This document shows positions 6,316 through 9,063 of a stretch of 9,063 nucleotides of DNA, in pieces. The notes under the pieces were generated by a model that was given only the letters and a program-made list of their open reading frames with translations, made no database searches and was not told the DNA's origin. The stretch's first letter is position 1, and each line of letters opens with the position of its first letter. Source of the stretch: Alphaproteobacteria bacterium UBA7371 (lineage in GTDB: Bacteria; Pseudomonadota; Alphaproteobacteria; UBA8317); NCBI GenBank assembly GCA_002469865.1, contig DKOD01000022.1, forward strand, positions 1 through 9,063, written 5' to 3'. The translations under genes were made by a program, and so were the position numbers.

Positions 6316-6870
6316 TTAAAAAGCGTCTTTCACAACGGTGAGGCCAAGCGCTTCCCAATCAAGCATGCCACCACGGTAATAGTAAATTCTGGCTGCTGGA
6401 AATCCATCACGGACCATTGCTTTGATGGCAATGGGGCTTTGGGGGCAGACCGGGCCGTTACAGAATGCATAAACTTTTTTGGCCTGGGCACAATTCCATC
6501 CGCTTGATGCCTTCGTGCAGCCAAGTTCATCCAAGCGTTGGGCGACTTCGGTATAGGGAATGTGCACCGAATTTGGGATGGTGCCTTCCAAACGGTGCTC
6601 GATTTCACGCATGTCAACAACAACGGAATCCTCATCATTTAATGCGTGCAAAATTTCGATTTCCGCAACAGGATGAACACCTTGCACAGGGACAATTGGC
6701 TGAAGCCATCCCTTGTTTTTGGCACAATCGGTCATCTGACGGGTGATGGTGATGTCACCATCAGAACTCTTCACCACAAAAGAGGTATCTTTATCGATAA
6801 TGCGGAGGTTTTCGGCATGTGCCAAAGATGACACGGCACAAATGGTCAAGATGGAAATAGCACGAAGCAT
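6316..6870 (-). CDS. Exported rhodanese-domain protein, 184 aa
   Basis: The first 19 residues form a Sec signal peptide: Arg near the N-terminus, a hydrophobic core (AISILTICAVSSL), and cleavage after AHA. The mature protein is therefore probably periplasmic. A single rhodanese domain follows: VVDMRE at about 85-89, EGTIPNSVHIPY at 95-106, the active-site region YAFCNGPVCPQSP with Cys137 and Cys142, and the C-terminal YYYRGGMLDWEALGL. The first Cys is the expected sulfur carrier; the second, five residues later, gives a C-x4-C pair. Cys49, Cys118 and Cys127 are also present. The partner and sulfur donor are unknown. The frame opens at ATG 6906, but the ATG at 6870 gives a standard signal peptide and has AAAGG 8 nt upstream. 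It is divergent from rpiA. Confidence 0.85.
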   Translation of the reverse strand: MLRAISILTICAVSSLAHAENLRIIDKDTSFVVKSSDGDITITRQMTDCAKNKGWLQPIVPVQGVHPVAEIEILHALNDEDSVVVDMREIEHRLEGTIPNSVHIPYTEVAQRLDELGCTKASSGWNCAQAKKVYAFCNGPVCPQSPIAIKAMVRDGFPAARIYYYRGGMLDWEALGLTVVKDAF

Positions 6871-6917
6871 GATGGCGCCTTTTTGCATGTGAAGTTCATT
6901 CGTCATGTTTATTTCAC

Positions 6918-6923
6918 ATTATA
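6918..6923 (-). promoter_or_regulatory. Perfect TATAAT -10 element for the rhodanese gene
   Basis: The minus strand reads TATAAT here. Transcription would start near 6911, which gives a leader of about 40 nt to the ATG at 6870 and supports that start over the ATG at 6906. The hexamer 17 bp upstream is AAGGAA, not a good -35, so an activator may be needed or the match is chance. Confidence 0.35.
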
Positions 6924-6984
6924 TGTATGTAGAACAATTATTCCTTAGGATGGTGGGGAAGTCTGGCAGATATTCATCTTGACG

Positions 6985-7026
6985 TGGAGGTTGTCGAAGG
7001 TGAGAGGTCATGGAGAAACATGGAGG
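6985..7026 (+). promoter_or_regulatory. Purine-rich rpiA leader with several SD-like sites
   Basis: TGGAGG (6985-6990), GAGAGG (7002-7007), TGGAGA (7011-7016) and TGGAGG (7021-7026) follow one another. In-frame starts exist at GTG 6984, ATG 7020 and ATG 7035. The last GGAGG (7022-7026) has ideal 8-nt spacing to ATG 7035, which also matches the family N-terminus. GGAG at 7012-7015 is 4 nt from ATG 7020, so some use of that start is possible. Confidence 0.5.
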
Positions 7027-7034
7027 TAACGCCG

Positions 7035-7745
7035 ATGGATCAGCAAGATTTGAAAGAGATGGTTGGCGAGGCAGCTGCGGCCGAAATTGGTGATGGCATG
7101 CATATTGGGATTGGTACCGGATCCACTGCTGAGGCATTCATCAGGGCGCTTGCCATACGCGTCAAAGATGGGCTGTCGGTTCATGGCGTTCCAACTTCCG
7201 AGCGCTCGGCGCAATTATGCCATGAACTGGGCATACCCATAGGAACATTAAATGATCTTGGCCCGTTAGACATGACCGTTGATGGGGCAGATGAAGTTGA
7301 TGGAGAACTTCAATTGATCAAGGGTGGTGGTGGCGCACATCTTCGTGAAAAAATTGTTGCGTCGGCTTCAGACCGGGTTTTGATCATTGTGGATGAATCA
7401 AAAATTGTTGGGCATTTGGGTGCGTTCCCCCTGCCGATTGAATTTGTTCCCTTTGAGGCTGATTACACAGCGAGAATGGTGCAGGGGATGATGTGTGAGG
7501 TCCTTGAACGGGACGTTACAAGCACCCAGCGTATGGATGCCGACGGCCTAGCCTTTATGACTGATAGCGACAACTTCATTTGGGATTTTCACTGCGGTGT
7601 CATCAGTGATCCAGAATCTTTGGCTTTGGCATTGGACACTGTGCCGGGGCTTGTCGAGCATGGACTATTTGTGGGGCTTGCCGATGCGGTAATGACAGCA
7701 AGCGTTGAAGGTGTCCGCACAATTCATCGGGGAATGGTTGAATAA
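7035..7745 (+). CDS. rpiA: Ribose-5-phosphate isomerase A, 236 aa
   Basis: RpiA interconverts ribose-5-phosphate and ribulose-5-phosphate in the pentose phosphate pathway. The phosphate-binding loop GIGTGSTAEAFI is at residues 25-36. The active-site blocks are DGADEVDGELQLIKGGG (Asp83, Asp86, Lys96) and REKIVAS (Glu105 as general base), which correspond to Asp81, Asp84, Lys94 and Glu103 of the E. coli enzyme. FPLPIEFVPF follows. Length is normal for the family (about 220-235). The start at 7035 is supported by GGAGG 8 nt upstream and by the family N-terminus (MDQQDLKEMVGEAA); longer in-frame starts at 6984 and 7020 exist. Its stop shares a base with the gor start (TAATG), so translation of the two is probably coupled. 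RpiA beside gor is seen in other alphaproteobacteria. Confidence 0.97.
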   Translation: MDQQDLKEMVGEAAAAEIGDGMHIGIGTGSTAEAFIRALAIRVKDGLSVHGVPTSERSAQLCHELGIPIGTLNDLGPLDMTVDGADEVDGELQLIKGGGGAHLREKIVASASDRVLIIVDESKIVGHLGAFPLPIEFVPFEADYTARMVQGMMCEVLERDVTSTQRMDADGLAFMTDSDNFIWDFHCGVISDPESLALALDTVPGLVEHGLFVGLADAVMTASVEGVRTIHRGMVE

Positions 7746-9063
7746 TGGATTATGATTATTTTGTAATTGGTGGTGGATCGGGCGGTGTTCGTGCGGCACG
7801 TCTTGCCGGGGCGAGGGGCCTTCGTGTTGGCCTTGCTGAATATGATCAGCTTGGTGGCACCTGCGTTATCAGGGGGTGTGTGCCCAAAAAACTGATGGTG
7901 TATGGCGCAAGCTATGCGGGTTTGTTTGAAGAAGCAGTTGGTTTTGGTTGGTCTGTAGGCGAAGCTTCTTTCTCCTGGCCGATTCTTCGCAATCGGATGG
8001 CCAATGAAATCAATCGCTTATCTGGTATTTATGAGAGAAACCTTTGTCAGGCCCAAGTTGAGATTATCCCCCAACATGCGTCACTTGCCGGACCTAATAG
8101 GGTCAAGTTTGCCGATGGGCAGGAAGTTTCAGCAGAGAGAATTTTATTGGCCACAGGCGGTCGTCCTTTTGTTCCAAAAGGATTGGAGAATGCCGATTTG
8201 GCATTAATCTCGGATGATTTGTTCCATCTGGAAAAATTGCCACAGCGTTTGGTTGTGGTTGGTGCAGGCTATGTTGCGGTGGAATTTGCCGGCGTCTTTG
8301 CACGTCTTGGTGTGGAGGTGACTTTATTGGTGCGGCGCGATGCGGTGCTGCGTAGTTTTGACCAAGGTTTGCAGGATTATGCAGCCGGCGCGTTGGCCCA
8401 TTGTGGGGTTGATGTGCGGTTTCAATCCGAGCCTTCATCCTTTGCGCGCATGAACAACGGCGACATGGTGGTAACATTGACTGACGGCAACAAATTGGCG
8501 GCCGACGAAGTTTTGTTGGCTGCTGGTAGGCGGCCTCATATTCATGGGCTTGGGCTGGAACATGCCGATGTTTCGGTTTCTAGTTCTGGTGCCATTATGG
8601 TTGACGAATATAGCCGCACCAACGTGGCGTCTGTCTTTGCGATCGGCGATGTCACAGATCGGGTGAACCTAACGCCAGTGGCTATTTCTGAGGCCGTGGC
8701 GCTGGATAGAACATTGTTTGACGATATGCCCACGCCGGTGGATCATCACACCATCCCAACAGCTATCTTTACCCAACCAGCGGTTGGCACGGTGGGTTGG
8801 TCGGAGGAATATTTGTTGGATCAAAAGGCTGATTTTGATGTCTGGGAGGGAAGCTTCAAGCCGCTCAAGCACACACTAAGCGGCGTGGAAGAGAAGTTTT
8901 TCTTTAAGCTTATTGCAGCACCTGATGAGGGGCAGGTTTTGGGGCTTCATATTGGTGGCGAAGAGGCTGGTGAACTCATTCAATGCTTGGGTATCGCGGT
9001 GAAAGCGGGCCTTACTAAGCAAGATTTTGACCGCACCATGGCTGTTCATCCCAGTGCCTCGGA
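7745..9063 (+). CDS. gor: Glutathione-disulfide reductase, 3' end cut by the window (439 codons visible)
   Basis: This FAD- and NADPH-dependent flavoenzyme reduces GSSG to GSH in the cytosol. The FAD-binding GGGSGGVRAA is at residues 9-18. The redox disulfide is GGTCVIRGCVPKK with Cys40 and Cys45. The NADPH fold shows GAGYVAVEFAG from 173 and the arginine pair VRR at 197-198, which favours NADPH over NADH. The second FAD motif, FAIGDV, carries Asp302. The dimerisation domain shows TAIFTQPAVGTVGW and the catalytic His435 in AVHPS. Spacing fits glutathione reductase (about 450-460 aa) better than dihydrolipoamide dehydrogenase or mercuric reductase. Roughly 20 C-terminal residues lie beyond the window. 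The ATG overlaps the rpiA stop by one base. No frameshift or in-frame stop was seen. Confidence 0.95.
   Translation, partial: MDYDYFVIGGGSGGVRAARLAGARGLRVGLAEYDQLGGTCVIRGCVPKKLMVYGASYAGLFEEAVGFGWSVGEASFSWPILRNRMANEINRLSGIYERNLCQAQVEIIPQHASLAGPNRVKFADGQEVSAERILLATGGRPFVPKGLENADLALISDDLFHLEKLPQRLVVVGAGYVAVEFAGVFARLGVEVTLLVRRDAVLRSFDQGLQDYAAGALAHCGVDVRFQSEPSSFARMNNGDMVVTLTDGNKLAADEVLLAAGRRPHIHGLGLEHADVSVSSSGAIMVDEYSRTNVASVFAIGDVTDRVNLTPVAISEAVALDRTLFDDMPTPVDHHTIPTAIFTQPAVGTVGWSEEYLLDQKADFDVWEGSFKPLKHTLSGVEEKFFFKLIAAPDEGQVLGLHIGGEEAGELIQCLGIAVKAGLTKQDFDRTMAVHPSAS

Noticed and set aside
6923..6982. 19-codon leader ORF (ATG at 6923) before rpiA
   Set aside because: It has no SD, is very short, and its start lies within the opposite-strand TATAAT. 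Nothing indicates translation.
6979..6984. TTGACG as a -35 element for rpiA
   Set aside because: The sequence 17 bp downstream is GAGAGG, nothing like a -10, and the site overlaps the purine-rich leader.
1..9063. Mobile element, CRISPR array, tRNA, rRNA or defence system
   Set aside because: No transposase or integrase motifs, no regularly spaced repeats, no tRNA-like cloverleaf and no known defence domains were seen. The coding content is housekeeping.

Overview
The window looks like a stretch of ordinary bacterial chromosome, most likely from an alphaproteobacterium. This is an inference. It rests on the MCGIVAAVSRGDVVP-type GlmS and the glmU-glmS pair, on rpiA directly coupled to glutathione reductase with a phosphoglycolate-phosphatase-like HAD gene nearby, and on about half G+C by eye. 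No species can be named from this alone. I see no transposase, integrase, phage gene, CRISPR array, tRNA or rRNA.

Layout. Positions 33-920 (+) encode a PPP-like metallophosphoesterase. A perfect 16-bp palindrome and an extended -10 promoter follow, then 980-1402 (+) encodes a very acidic 140-residue protein of unknown function. A HAD phosphatase faces it on the minus strand (1416-2072). A divergent gap of about 100 bp, holding a terminator-like hairpin, separates the HAD gene from glmU-glmS (2177-5317, +). On the minus strand come a 3-oxoadipate enol-lactonase-like alpha/beta hydrolase (5354-6154), a 161-bp gap with a possible 34-residue ORF, and an exported rhodanese-domain protein (6316-6870). 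Divergent from the last, rpiA (7035-7745, +) overlaps gor (7745 to the window end, +, truncated on the right).

How the genes work together. GlmS makes glucosamine-6-phosphate and GlmU makes UDP-GlcNAc, so the pair supplies precursors for peptidoglycan and lipopolysaccharide. RpiA belongs to the pentose phosphate pathway, whose oxidative branch supplies the NADPH that glutathione reductase uses. The other genes are not obviously part of one pathway.

I found no convincing new multi-gene system. The items most worth a second look are small: the palindrome/promoter in front of the acidic unknown gene, the hairpin plus U-tract in the glmU leader, the terminator-shaped hairpin inside the last codons of the HAD gene, and the possible 34-residue ORF. 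Five starts were moved inward from the longest open frame because a better Shine-Dalgarno (SD) sequence, a family N-terminus or a signal peptide points there.
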